A stretch of DNA of 64,000 nucleotides from Phalacrocorax aristotelis (taxonomy: Eukaryota; Chordata; Aves; Suliformes; Phalacrocoracidae), in the NCBI RefSeq assembly GCF_949628215.1, contig NC_134276.1, forward strand, positions 33,110,226-33,174,225, in the 5' to 3' direction. Under the pieces are notes generated by a model. It was given only the letters and a program-made list of their open reading frames with translations. It was not told the DNA's origin and did not search any database. Position numbers and translations under genes: made by a program. This document shows positions 13,001-22,487 of the stretch, in pieces; within the stretch, counting starts at the first letter, position 1; every line of letters starts with the position of its first letter.

Positions 13001-14529
13001 CTTTCCTGAAATCTGAGAGGGTTACACAAAGGCTCCTTCCTGTAGTCAGCTCATGTTCAGGTAGTATGGTCTTCAAGCTGTTCTTTCTGATTATAAATTT
13101 TAAAAAATTATACTGTCTTGCTCTCAGAAAAGGCAAATTCTTATTTAATTACATGTCAATTGTTTCATAGAGTTTGGCACTGTCTGTGTGCAGGCAGCGT
13201 CCTAGAGCCACAGAAGGAGCAAAGGTTGCAAGTCCACCTTTCAGGCGCCTGGAGATCTGAGCTGAATTTCTGCATTCCAGATATAAAAGGAATTAGGCTG
13301 CGAAAGGCATGATTTTCTCAAAGCCACCCCTGTCCCCACACTGAGTGAGAGCTAGATAAGCTACATTAACAGGGAGAGGCAAGATGGAAGGGTGAAATTC
13401 AGGAACAGGCTGCAAAAGCTCTCACTGTGTGTGTGTGACCTTGAATCCTCACCCTTTTCACAAAATGGAGCTGGAAAAACAGCTTTTTTAGTCCCTCAAG
13501 TGATTAAATGCGACACACCGAACATGGGAGACTCAAATCTCCTCTCTGCCTGTAGGAAGTAACATTTACATCTCCCACAAGAACTCTCTCATGACTCAGC
13601 TATATGATATAACACCTCGGACTCTCACAACTTCTCTCCCATTAAAGTTCTACTACTCTTCATGATGCACTTAAATATTCACTGCAGCAAACGCCAAGCC
13701 CCATTTTTTTCCCCCGTGCCCTGTTGACTGTCCTAACCGCTGGGCTTCATAGTCAGGTTACAGAATCAGCCAGCCCGAGCCAGTCAAGTCCTGTGAATAT
13801 TTTATTATTCCATGCAAACCAGACCAATTTCAGAGCAGCAGTTTGAGACACCTCCACCTCCATTAATGCTTGTGTTTGGAAACAAGGATGTGCTACCAGG
13901 AGGTAGGACCACGGGCAGCTCTCCGGCCACTGGTGCACACCCTACCACCAGGCTGCTGGAGAAAGGGGGGAAGAAGGTATGAACCAGTCCCCCTCTCCGT
14001 AAGAAAGTGGGATGCCCAACTGATCGTGCTCTGAAAGTGCTCCTGGACAGGGGTCCTGCTGATGCGAGAAGTGGAGCAATGCTGATGGTGCGAATCTGTC
14101 AGGCTGGCGTGGCCATGATACACCTGCCTACCTGCTGGGCACCTCCTTGCACGCCTACAGCTACAAGGACGATAAGGAAAACCTCCTGGCGAACATGCAC
14201 GCATCGAGCGTCTTCAGAGATTGGATGGCTGTGGCTCCACGGTGAGGAGAAGCTCAGTTTGGGACAGGGCAACCCGGAACAGCCCCACCATGACAGGCCT
14301 GTCAAGCTTTGCTACCCACCTGTGAGAACCACATGGTCTTTCTTCCCTGGCAGAATGCCGGCACTGAAACGGCGAGGGAAGGTCGGTGGATTTCACCTCA
14401 GTTTTGTTTAGTTACTTAAAAATACTTTGAACGGCATCATTTTTAGAGCAGGGCTTTGGTGTGTTTCCTCTCAACCTCTCACCAGAAGCTCCTCCGCACA
14501 CACGTGTCCCCTGTGAATGCAGAGGAACA
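7001..14529. other. Intergenic DNA upstream of TSC22D1, proximal part
   Basis: No gene is supported. The longest open frames (for example around 14,007-14,411) have no recognisable domain and overlap antisense frames. Two copies of a perfect 5' splice-site decamer CAGGTAAGAG lie at 7,015 and 7,053. A short tandem duplication lies at 12,010-12,054. GC content rises from about 13,900 toward the CpG island. A weak CR1-like resemblance near 9,570-9,625 was not strong enough to annotate. Confidence 0.65.
12010..12054. repeat. Short tandem duplication
   Basis: AAATGAATATTTTGTAAATG at 12,010 recurs with a one-base T deletion from 12,037, a unit of about 27 bp. A perfect 16-nt palindrome, TCATCATATATGATGA, follows at 12,054-12,069. 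Confidence 0.6.
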
Positions 14530-15351
14530 ATTTCACTGACCCGGCCGCCTCCGGGCGTCCCGCTGCCGCTCGCACCGCCGGTGCCTGCCGCAGCCCCGCG
14601 TCCCCGCGCCACCGACACCGTCTCGCCGCCCCACTCCACGCCCCAGCACCGGGCTCGCACCTCCCGCCCGGCCTGGGGCCTCCGGTCACCGCCCGGTGAC
14701 ACAGTCCTCCCGCCCTAGGGCGGTGGGGGGTGGGGAACCTTCACGCCCGGCGGGCTAAGCGGGGAGAGCGACTAGGGCGGGCGGCCATTCTGAGGTGTAA
14801 GGGGAGTCACCCGCGGCGACCCCCGCCCATGGGGGGGTGGGGGGTGTGTGCGTGTGTGGAGGCTGTGCGCGAGCCGCCGGGGCACAAAGGGGAAGGCGGA
14901 CCCCGAGCGAGGCGCCTCCGCTTTCCCCATGCGCGGTGGGGTGGGGAAGGAACGGGCAGGAATATTCTGGACCGAGGGAGGGGAGGAAGGTGATGAACAA
15001 CTTGAATAAATCTGCAACGGAGCTGAGGAGAGGGGGAGGGAAGCGGCGGCGGGTCATGTGAGGCACAGTCATGCTGCGGGCCCGGGGAAAAGGGAGAGAG
15101 GGGCACCTGGGGGGTGGGGTGTGTGTGTGATGGGGACGACACTGCCCACCATAGCAGCAGCCCGGCAGCAGCCCTAGCCCTGCCCCTGCCCCTGCCCGGC
15201 GCCCCCTCCCCAGCCAGGAGCGCCGCCACGCGGGGACACCCCCCGCCCTTCCCCCTCCCTGGGCTCGGCGCCGCTCGGCAATTTCCGCCTCTTGAGCCGA
15301 ACCTATTTCCGTCGGCCTCGGCCAGACGGGCTTTATGTCTGCCGGCGGGGC

Positions 15352-15361
15352 GCGCATGCGC
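15352..15361. promoter_or_regulatory. NRF1 palindrome
   Basis: GCGCATGCGC is the core NRF1 consensus, a perfect palindrome typical of CpG-island promoters. It lies about 240 bp upstream of the TATA-like box and 5 bp from a YY1 motif. Confidence 0.7.
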
Positions 15362-15365
15362 GGCG

Positions 15366-15376
15366 GCCGCCATCTT
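15366..15376 (-). promoter_or_regulatory. YY1 motif, minus-strand orientation
   Basis: The + strand reads GCCGCCATCTT, so the functional form AAGATGGCGGC is on the minus strand. YY1 sites near initiation sites commonly read AAGATGGCGGC in the sense of transcription. This orientation therefore hints at antisense or divergent initiation from the island, which is inference. Confidence 0.6.
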
Positions 15377-15597
15377 ACGTTGTCTCTCGCCTGCCCTCCC
15401 CTTTGGCGAGCTTTCCCCTCCCCCCTGCAGCCCCGCGCAGCGCCCTCCTTCAGCGCTCCGTGAGGAGACGGGGCCGGGAGGGGGAGAGACCGGCGCCGGC
15501 AGGGAGAGCCGGGAGAGGCCGGGAGGGAAGAAAGGACGGGGTAGAGGAGGATTGCTGCCAGGCGCGGTTTTGCGGAGGAAGAGCGGGTGCCGCCTGT

Positions 15598-15603
15598 TAT
15601 AAA
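15598..15603 (+). promoter_or_regulatory. TATA-like box for the TSC22D1 long transcript
   Basis: TATAAA lies in an otherwise GC-rich stretch, directly followed by purine-rich GGA repeats. Normal spacing would put initiation near 15,625-15,635, giving a leader of about 920 bases. CpG-island promoters often have several dispersed start sites, so this may be one of several. Confidence 0.45.
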
Positions 15604-15729
15604 GAGGGAGGAGGCGGAGGGGGAAGGAAGAGCGTGCGGAGCGGAGCCTCCTCCAGAGACAGCCAGACACAGAGGGAGGAGAGAGAGAGGCTGCCTGGCT
15701 GGCTCCCCCTTCCTCCCTCCCTCCTTTTC

Positions 15730-15822
15730 ATGGACTCTCTTGTTGGGCTGCCGCTGCTTTTCTTCCCTCCTTATTCTGTCTCTCTAATACCCAAAATGAT
15801 TCAGCTCCATGGCTGCCACTGA
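15730..15822 (+). promoter_or_regulatory. Upstream ORF 1, 30 codons
   Basis: ATG at 15,730 (context TTTCATGG: +4 G, pyrimidine at -3) opens a 30-residue frame ending in TGA at 15,820. It has a second in-frame ATG at 15,796. The peptide is hydrophobic in its middle (LLFF) and resembles no known protein. It overlaps the next uORF in another frame. Confidence 0.4.
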
Positions 15823-15913
15823 CGGGGATGTCCCTGCCCGGCTCAGCCTGCTGCTGCCGCCCTGCTGTGCGCCAGTCCTGTACGTATCTGCGCTCTCCTA
15901 CTACTACTACTAG
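15809..15913 (+). promoter_or_regulatory. Upstream ORF 2, 34 codons, strong start context
   Basis: The start CTCCATGG has G at +4 and a C-rich flank, the best +4 context in the leader. The frame encodes a 34-residue peptide with a Leu-Leu-Leu-Pro-Pro-Cys-Cys core and a C-terminal Tyr-Tyr-Tyr-Tyr just before the TAG stop. A homopolymeric tail at the stop codon is the sort of feature that could slow terminating ribosomes; that is inference. Confidence 0.45.
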
Positions 15914-15959
15914 AGCGGTGATGGCGAGGGGCGCCGTCCGCCTCGCCGGGCTGCCCTGA
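15828..15959 (+). promoter_or_regulatory. Upstream ORF 3, 43 codons
   Basis: ATG at 15,828 (GGGATGT; G at -3) opens a third overlapping frame that stops with TGA at 15,957. It reads the ACT repeat as four threonines. It contains an internal in-frame ATG at 15,921. Confidence 0.35.
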
Positions 15960-15989
15960 GGGCCCGCCGGCTGCCCTCGCCCCGCCGAG

Positions 15990-16022
15990 GAGGCGGCGGC
16001 GGCGGCCCGGCGGCGGCGGCGC
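15990..16022. repeat. GGC trinucleotide repeat in the leader
   Basis: Two short blocks of GGC units are separated by CCC, with another block near 16,180. GGC repeats in leaders are expansion-prone and fold into stable structures. Confidence 0.85.
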
Positions 16023-16200
16023 CCGCCGCGGGGAGGGCGGTTCTGCCGGCGAGCCGAGGCGCCCGGCGGAGCGCCGCGGGGAGGAAGGGGCTCGCCCCCG
16101 GGGCCGGCCGGCAACGGCGGGCATTTCCTCCGCCCGCTTCCCACCCCCTGGGAGAGGCGCAGTGTGTGTTGGGGGGGGTGGCGGCGGCGGCGGCCGGGCT

Positions 16201-16214
16201 GGGGGGGGGGGGGG
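16201..16214. repeat. 14-base G homopolymer
   Basis: Fourteen consecutive G residues lie about 20 bases after a GGC block and before further G runs. This is a strong G-quadruplex candidate in both DNA and the leader RNA. Homopolymers like this are also often mis-sized in sequencing. Confidence 0.9.
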
Positions 16215-16272
16215 CTGTGGTGGAAATCAAAAGGCGGGGGGGTGGGGTGGGGGAGAGGGCGAAAGAAAGTGA

Positions 16273-16287
16273 ATGGCGGAGGATTGA
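16273..16287 (+). promoter_or_regulatory. Minimal upstream ORF, 4 codons
   Basis: GTGAATGG opens ATG-GCG-GAG-GAT-TGA, with G at -3 and G at +4. Such tiny uORFs permit efficient reinitiation downstream. Confidence 0.4.
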
Positions 16288-16310
16288 AAGTGTCACATTC
16301 AGAGGCGCTA

Positions 16311-16472
16311 ATGGAGAGGCGACGGAGGACCGGTCCTCGCCCCCTCCCTGTCTCGGAGGGGAGGAGGAGGAGGGGAGGGGGGTGGTTGGTTAGCGGCGGT
16401 GCCGGGGCGCCTCAGCCCGTGCTCTGCGGGAGCCGGGGGCCGTGTGCGTGGTGTCTCTCTGCCCTGCCGTGA
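16311..16472 (+). promoter_or_regulatory. Upstream ORF, 53 codons, Arg-rich start
   Basis: CTAATGG (C at -3, G at +4) opens a 53-residue Arg- and Gly-rich frame that ends with TGA at 16,470, 76 bases before the main ATG. The basic composition follows from the purine-rich DNA. I assign no peptide function. Confidence 0.35.
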
Positions 16473-16494
16473 GCGCGAAGCTAACTGTGTGTGT

Positions 16495-16533
16495 ATGTCT
16501 GTCTCTCTCCATACCGGGGGACCGCACTCTTAA
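16495..16533 (+). promoter_or_regulatory. Last upstream ORF, 12 codons
   Basis: ATG at 16,495 opens a 12-residue frame with TAA at 16,531-16,533, only 15 bases before the main ATG at 16,549. A ribosome ending here has little distance to regain an initiator complex, so this uORF would favour skipping to the next ATG at 16,591. Confidence 0.35.
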
Positions 16534-16548
16534 AATACACCCGATACA

Positions 16549-19415
16549 ATGCACCAGCCTGACTCAGCCGCAGACATTAGTGCTAGGAAGATGGCGCACC
16601 CGGCAATGTTTCCTAGAAGGGGCAGCAGCAGTAGCAGCGGCAGCAGCTGCGTTACTGCTCCCACTGCACCAGGTACCGGCGTTGGGAGCGCTGCCCTCTC
16701 TGCCGAGGATTATCAGCCGCCTTTGCTGGTCCAGCCGCCACCTCCGTCTCCTGCAGCATCTTCATCAGTGGGTCCACAGCCGACACCCCCTCCTCCACAA
16801 AGCCTGAACCTCCTCTCACAGTCTCAGCTCCAGCCACAGCCTCTTGCACAGACTGGAGCTCAAATGAAAAAGAAAAGTGGCTTCCAAATTACCAGTGTGA
16901 CCCCTGCTCAAATATCAGCTAGCATGAGCTCTAACAACAGCATAGCCGAGGATACAGAAAGCTACGATGACCTGGATGAGTCCCACACGGAAGACCTGTC
17001 GTCTTCAGAAATCTTGGATGTTTCTTTATCCAGGGCCACTGACTTGGGAGAACCTGAGAGGAGCTCCTCTGAAGAGACTCTAAATAACTTCCAAGAGGCA
17101 GAGACTCCTGGGGCTGTTTCTCCAAACCAGCCTCATCTTCCCCAGCAGCATGCTCCTCTGCCTCATCACCCACAGCAGAGTGTTGTGATCAATGGAAGTG
17201 TTCACCCCCATCACGTTCATCACCACCACCACCTTCACCACCACCATCATGGACACCATCATCCATCGCATCCTGGGATGGGCAGTGCCCCAGTTTCTGG
17301 AGGACCACCGCCCAGTCCATCGTTTAGAAAACTATCAACAACTGGAAGCTCTGACAATGTTATATCAACTGCACCAGTTTCTGCTGCATCATCCACTGGT
17401 TCCCCGGCATCTGTTGTGTCTAATATCCGCACTACAAGTACTCCTGGTAATTTAGGTGTAAGTCCTGCTGCTGGAACGAGTACCTTAAATACTATGGGTG
17501 GCGGTAGTTCTAGTGTGGCAAGCAGCATGCTTGGTACTATAAATTTAAGTAACATCACGAGTACTGGTAATGTAAATGCTTTGTCTGGAACTAGCAGCAA
17601 TGTTAATGTGAATATCTTGAGTGGTGTTGGCAATGGTACGAGTGCTTCCTCTAGTGTCATTAACAATGTTACTAATCCAACTGCAGGAATGGCAGTGGGA
17701 TCAAGCCAGCAGCAGCCTGCATCTGGCACGTCAAGGTTTAGGGTTGTAAAACTAGATTCTAGTTCTGAACCTTTCAAAAAAGGTAGATGGACATGCACTG
17801 AATTCTATGATAAAGAAAACACTGTTGCAGTTTCAGAAGGAGTAGCAGTAAACAAAGCAGTAGAGACGATAAAACAAAACCCGCTTGAAGTGACTTCTGA
17901 AAGGGAGAGCACCAGTGGGAGTTCTGTTAGCAGCAATGTAAGCACACTGAGTCACTATACAGAAAGTGTGGGAAGTGGAGAAATAGGAGCACCTACTGTG
18001 GTACAGCAGCAAGCGTTTCAAGGTGTGGGTCCGCAGCAGATGGATTTTAGCAGCGCTGCTCCTCCGGCAATTCCAGCATCTAGTATACCACAGAGTGTTT
18101 CTCAATCACAGCTTGCACAAGTCCAGCTGCATTCTCAAGAAGTAAACTATCCACAGCAGAAGTCAGGGGTCCAACCTCCTGCACAGGCCAGTCTAACCAC
18201 TGTTACTGGGGTTCAGCCAGCCCCAGTTAATATTCTAGGTGTATCCCCATCTCTGGGCCACCAGCAACCTGCCATTCAAAGTATGGCTCAACAGCAACTA
18301 CCATATTCTCAGCCGGCGCAGCCTGTGCAGACGTTGCCACTCGTACAGCAGCAGCAGTTGCAGTACGGACAACAGCAGCAGCAACAGACAGTTCCTACAC
18401 AGATGGCCGCAGGTCACGTTAAGCCGGTGAACCAAAACTCGGTTACGGGGGCTATACCAGACTACATTCAACATCAGCAGATCCTTCAGACTCCAGCCCC
18501 TGCCATGCAGCCCAGTTCTACAGGAGTAGGAGCAGGGCAACCAGTTCCTGTTGCCCAGGCACAGAGCATGCAGCCTTCAGTACAAGCACATCCAGCTGCT
18601 GCCCCGGCTCAGCCTGTTGCACATGCTCCAGCAGCGATACCAGGTGTAGGTACCAGTGGTCAAATGCTGAATGTTGGGCAGCAGGCAAGTGTAGCTGCTG
18701 TGGTGCAACCACCATCTGCTGCAAACCAAATTCCACCTCCAGTCATGCCGTCAACGGCTGCTCCTCCATCTTCACAAGTAGTGCAGCCTGTGCAGACAGG
18801 AATAATGCAGCAGGGGTTACAGGCTAGTGCTTCAGGCCTTCCTCAGCAGATGGTCATTGCTCAGCAAAACACCTTGTTACCTGTACAGCCGCAGGCACAA
18901 GGAGTGGAATCTGTAGTCCAAGGGATGACTGGCCAGCAGCTGCCTGCTGTTAGCCCTATACCTTCTGCTAGCACTGTTCCTGCACCAAGTCAAGCTGGTT
19001 CAGCTGTGCCTCCTGGCATACCTTCTGCTTCTATAGGTTTGGGACAGCCACAGAATATAGGACAAGCTTCAGCAGTGCAGAATGGGAATTTGGCTCAAAG
19101 TGTTAGTCAGCCTCCCTTGATATCAACAAGTATAGGTATGCCAGTGGCGCAGAGTGTGCCGCAGCAGATACCGCTAAGCTCTACCCAGTTCCCTGCACAA
19201 TCACTAGCTCAGTCAGTTGTAAGCCAAATTGAAGACGGCAGACGCCCTACAGAACCTTCCTTAGTGGGTTTACCTCAAGCTGCCAGTGGCGAGAGTGGTG
19301 TTGGAGCATCAGCTGTTTCAGATGGCGGTAGCAGCAATGCGCCGCCTTCTGCTTCCCTCTTTCCGCTGAAGGTGCTGCCGTTGACAACACCCCTCGTAGA
19401 TGGTGAGGATGAGAG
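16549..19415 (+). CDS. TSC22D1: TSC22D1 long isoform, large first coding exon (partial gene)
   Basis: TSC22 domain family member 1 is a TGF-beta-inducible regulator acting in nucleus and cytoplasm. The family dimerises through a C-terminal TSC box and leucine zipper, which later exons encode and which are absent here. This exon gives the long-isoform N-terminus: 955 residues plus AG of a split Ser codon. I recognise the start MHQP...[17 protein letters not shown]; the conserved block at about 106-190 with [18 protein letters not shown] and an acidic Ser-rich stretch; a His-rich run at 218-242; SRFRVVKLD at 395-403, followed by [10 protein letters not shown]; Gln/Pro-rich low complexity from 485 with a Q tract near 600-613; and the terminal [18 protein letters not shown]. 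Long-isoform conserved blocks mediate binding to NRBP1/Madm-type pseudokinases, and RFxV motifs are CCT-domain ligands. The frame closes at TAA 19,417, but GAG-AG|GTAAGA is a clear phase-2 donor. The start ATG has A at -3. Confidence 0.97.
16588..16596 (+). promoter_or_regulatory. Second in-frame ATG (codon 15) in strong context, overlapping a sense YY1 motif
   Basis: AAGATGGCG places codon 15 (ATG at 16,591) in an optimal Kozak context with A at -3 and G at +4. The first ATG has C at +4. Leaky scanning could therefore yield a protein 14 residues shorter. The same nine bases match the YY1 consensus in sense orientation. Confidence 0.4.
17200..17274 (+). repeat. CAC/CAT repeat encoding a His-rich run in TSC22D1
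   Basis: Residues 218-242 contain 17 histidines, with two blocks of five in a row separated by Leu. CAC predominates and CAT is interspersed. Human TSC22D1 has a shorter His-rich segment at the equivalent place, from memory. Poly-His runs can direct proteins to nuclear speckles. Confidence 0.9.
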
Positions 19416-22405
19416 GTAAGACTGCCTGTGACTTTATTGGAAATATGCTGTCTGATTTGATTTGCACTAACTTGCAGGTCTCCTTACAGCCATTCTGTGA
19501 AAAGAAGCGGTGTGATGTTTTGGTTTAATTAGAAATACTGTTTCTCAGGTCCCAGCACACGTAGGTATTGTATTAAAATACTTGTTTTTCTTTTGAGGGG
19601 GTGGGCTGTATTGATTATGCTCTGAAACTACTGTGTGGGTAAATTGTGTTTAACAATCTGTGACTGTATATTCCTGTTGTATAGAGGAAGACAAAAGAAT
19701 ACAGTGGAATGTGGGTATGCTAGTGGTGATTGTAGTTTAGATTATTTATTATACTGAAATAATTAATATTTATTCTTAGGTAGATTTGCTTTTTTCTTCA
19801 CAAGCCTAGACTTCATCCTGCCTCAGCTTCTCGTTTTCAAGTATTGGCTTTACTCAGGTTAAACCAGTTGCGAGTCTGTGGCATATGTAGAAGCCTTTTC
19901 TTTGACAGCCAAGAGATGCTTTGGGCAAATGAGTATGGTGGGAAAAGGGAGGTTCAGCAACACTGTTTTGGCTCTTTAAATTGAACTTGGGGCACTTTTG
20001 GTCTTGGTGGTTTTGCTTCAAAGCATTAATCCATTGTGAGAGCCGCTCAGGCCTGTGGAGGGGTGGTGAGCCTTTCAACCTGGCACACCAAGTCTGCGCA
20101 GTCAGAGTGAAACTGCACATGTTCTTTCACCTTCACCTTTTCAAACCAATGACCACTGGCTGGTCTTGATAGTATGTGCATGTTAATAGTCTCATTTCTT
20201 TGACCATGTGTGCGGAGAAGCTGTGTCAGTTGTGAAAGGCCCTTGCGTGTACAGGCTGAAGTACTCCAAACAGCAGTTCTAAAGTGCAATTGTTTGATAT
20301 CAATTACATGTGGATATTCCTTACTGTATCAAGGACCTCTTGAGATACGCATTTACAAATGGACAAGAAGACTCTGGTGGTTCTGCCAAAGAACTTCTTG
20401 TCTAAGAAGAAGCTATGTTAATGGGAGAAGTAACTTTAAGATAACCTGCCTTGAGAATATGGGAGAGGACAGAAAAGAACACTAGAAAAGTAAAACTGAG
20501 ACTCATGTTAGGAGACAAAGCACTAAACACTTACAAGGTGGGGAAAAATGCTGTAGCAATGGGAGGCGACGTACTTCTTAAATATCTTCTTGGTGCCATA
20601 ACTTAAATCAGGAGTAATATCAGTGGCCAAACTTTATTTAAAAAAAACCCCATAATTAAATGGGTTGCTGGGAGAGGCTGGATTCTTAATATTGAAAATA
20701 CTAACTCTGTCAGCAGTCTGATCATGTTGATCATGAGGTGTTGACTGCCTTAGTGGCTTTCATCGTGTCTTTCTAAGATGCCAGAGAGCTATAATGAGTA
20801 GCAGCTTGTCTTCCAGGAGTGCTAGAAGACAAGTTCCAACACTGCTTCATCCTGATTGTTTTTTCGTCGATAAGTACGTGAAGGTGGTAGAAAAGACAGA
20901 TGGAGGTGTTAAAGCCCACAGTGTCACCATTATGCTACTAGCAGTCAATTTTGTCAAATGTTTTTTTCTTTTCCTTCAATCTTTCTAAACCAGCACAGTA
21001 ATCCTTCTCTTCATGGGTCCTGTTTGTGTTTGGTGATGTCTGGTAGTTTTTTTTTTTTAACTAACCAAAAAAGCCCCCTAAGCTTTAAGGTGATCCTAGC
21101 TGAGTAAGAGAGTTATAAGCTCATTGATACTCAGTGTTTTGGAAAATGACATCTAGCATGTGACTGTACTGTGATTTTAAGAGCATATGTTAGCTTTTTG
21201 CCACGATTGGTAGTTTTTCCCAGAATGTTTGAATCCCTCAGGGTAACAATTGCCAGAAATACCTTCTTCCTCTGTTTTTTGGCTAGCCAAAGATCATATC
21301 CTTTCTTTTTCCATGCGTGTTGTGTCTTTGTTCAAGCTGTCATCTCCAGGTAGACTATACTTTTGTTTAGCTGCAGTTGGAAAAGTGTTTAGATGCTTTA
21401 CACAGAGCAGGATATGACTCTATTAAATGGAGATGAAAAATAATGGTGTGGGGTTTTTTTTGTATGGCAGCAGTGGTCAGGTCACATTTGTGTGCAATTA
21501 GATAGTTTACAGCAGCACTTCTCCCTGTAACATTAAAAACTTCATGAGATTACTTCTCTTTCCACTTCCAAAGGGATCTCAGGGCAAGGTATTACTTGTA
21601 TTGTTATCTTGTCTGGAATTTCTTTTGGTCTGGAGCTTAGACCTCATCAGCTCACTAAAGGTAGTGCAAGATGTGCCATTGTTATTCTCGGCTCCTCACT
21701 TCTGGCCATGGGATGTCTCCAGTTAGAGTTCTCTTGAGGTTTTTGCCTGTTTGTTAGATTATTCCCTCTTTTACAGGAGGTAAAGGGTAATGTATTGCAA
21801 AAGTACATAAACATTTAAGAAGCAGGTATACTGTAAATATGTGTGTATAAAATCCCCATTTCTCTCTGTCTCATGTGCATATGTACATATATCACTGAAG
21901 ATTTCTATCATACATCCCAAGTGATTCTAAACCTGGCAAGGGAAAAGATGGGAGAAAGAAATAAGTGACGACATAATTAGGCCAGTGAAGAAGCTGTAAA
22001 ATTCCATTTGGTGTGCCTTTGAAAAAACGTCTGACCCATGTAATACCTTGTTTAGATTAACTCCCAGCTTTCGTTAAACCTGTATATAATTGCATTCAAA
22101 GACGTGCCAGTATCTTTAAGTCATTACCTCTGTTCAGTTTTTAGAACACCATTTGCAGCTCTTTGAATGACTGTTATCAGGGCATGGCCTTTTAAATATA
22201 GACAGTGTGGAGCATATCTGCTCTGAAAACTGTAACCTTTTTTTCCCCAGTATGAACAATTTTTTTTGTTAATCTTCACTATGACTTGAAATAAGATATA
22301 TTAAAAACTTGGTATGCAAGCCATATGGAAAATTATTTGCAAACTTTATTTATTAAAAAGAGGATACAAATAATATAGTTATAGTTTCTGTATTTAAAAA
22401 AAGAT

Positions 22406-22487
22406 CAAAAAACCAAACCAAAACAACCCCCAAAACAACAAAAAACCCCCCAACAAACCAAACTCAAAAAAAACCTAAACCACCCCT
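22406..22487. repeat. A/C-only low-complexity tract
   Basis: From 22,406 to 22,463 the + strand has only A and C. It stays A/C with two T residues to 22,487. The pattern is runs of A punctuated by C blocks. It may be a degenerated tail or slippage product; no retroelement body is visible. Confidence 0.8.

Larger units (their letters stand above)
14530..16480. promoter_or_regulatory. CpG island promoter of the TSC22D1 long isoform
   Basis: GC content and CpG density rise sharply from about 14,530 and fall again just before the TSC22D1 start codon, against AT-rich flanks. The island holds many GC boxes, an NRF1 palindrome, a YY1 consensus, a TATA-like box, GGC repeats and long G runs. Such islands mark unmethylated promoters in vertebrates, and this one sits directly 5' of the long coding exon. 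Long open frames on both strands inside it (up to 287 codons on the minus strand) reflect the scarcity of stop codons in GC-rich DNA; I do not call them genes. Confidence 0.9.
15628..16548 (+). other. TSC22D1: Predicted 5' leader of the TSC22D1 long mRNA
   Basis: This is the stretch between the inferred TATA-driven start and the main ATG. It is GC-rich with GGC repeats, a 14-base G run and six upstream ORFs, listed separately. The exact 5' end is unknown, and an intron within it cannot be excluded. Long structured leaders with uORFs usually reduce translation of the main frame and make it stress-responsive. Confidence 0.5.

Noticed and set aside
14007-14411. 134-codon open frame on the plus strand just upstream of the CpG island
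   Set aside because: Composition is not protein-like, an antisense frame overlaps it, and no homologue is recognised.
14755-15670. Long overlapping open frames on the minus strand (200 and 287 codons) and on the plus strand across the CpG island
   Set aside because: Pro/Arg/Gly/Ser-rich compositions arise from GC-rich DNA with few stop codons. No domain is recognisable and starts are inconsistent.
17259-17798. 179-codon open frame antisense to TSC22D1 exon 1
   Set aside because: Shadow of the real coding frame; Leu/Val-rich because the sense frame is Ser/Thr/Asn-rich.
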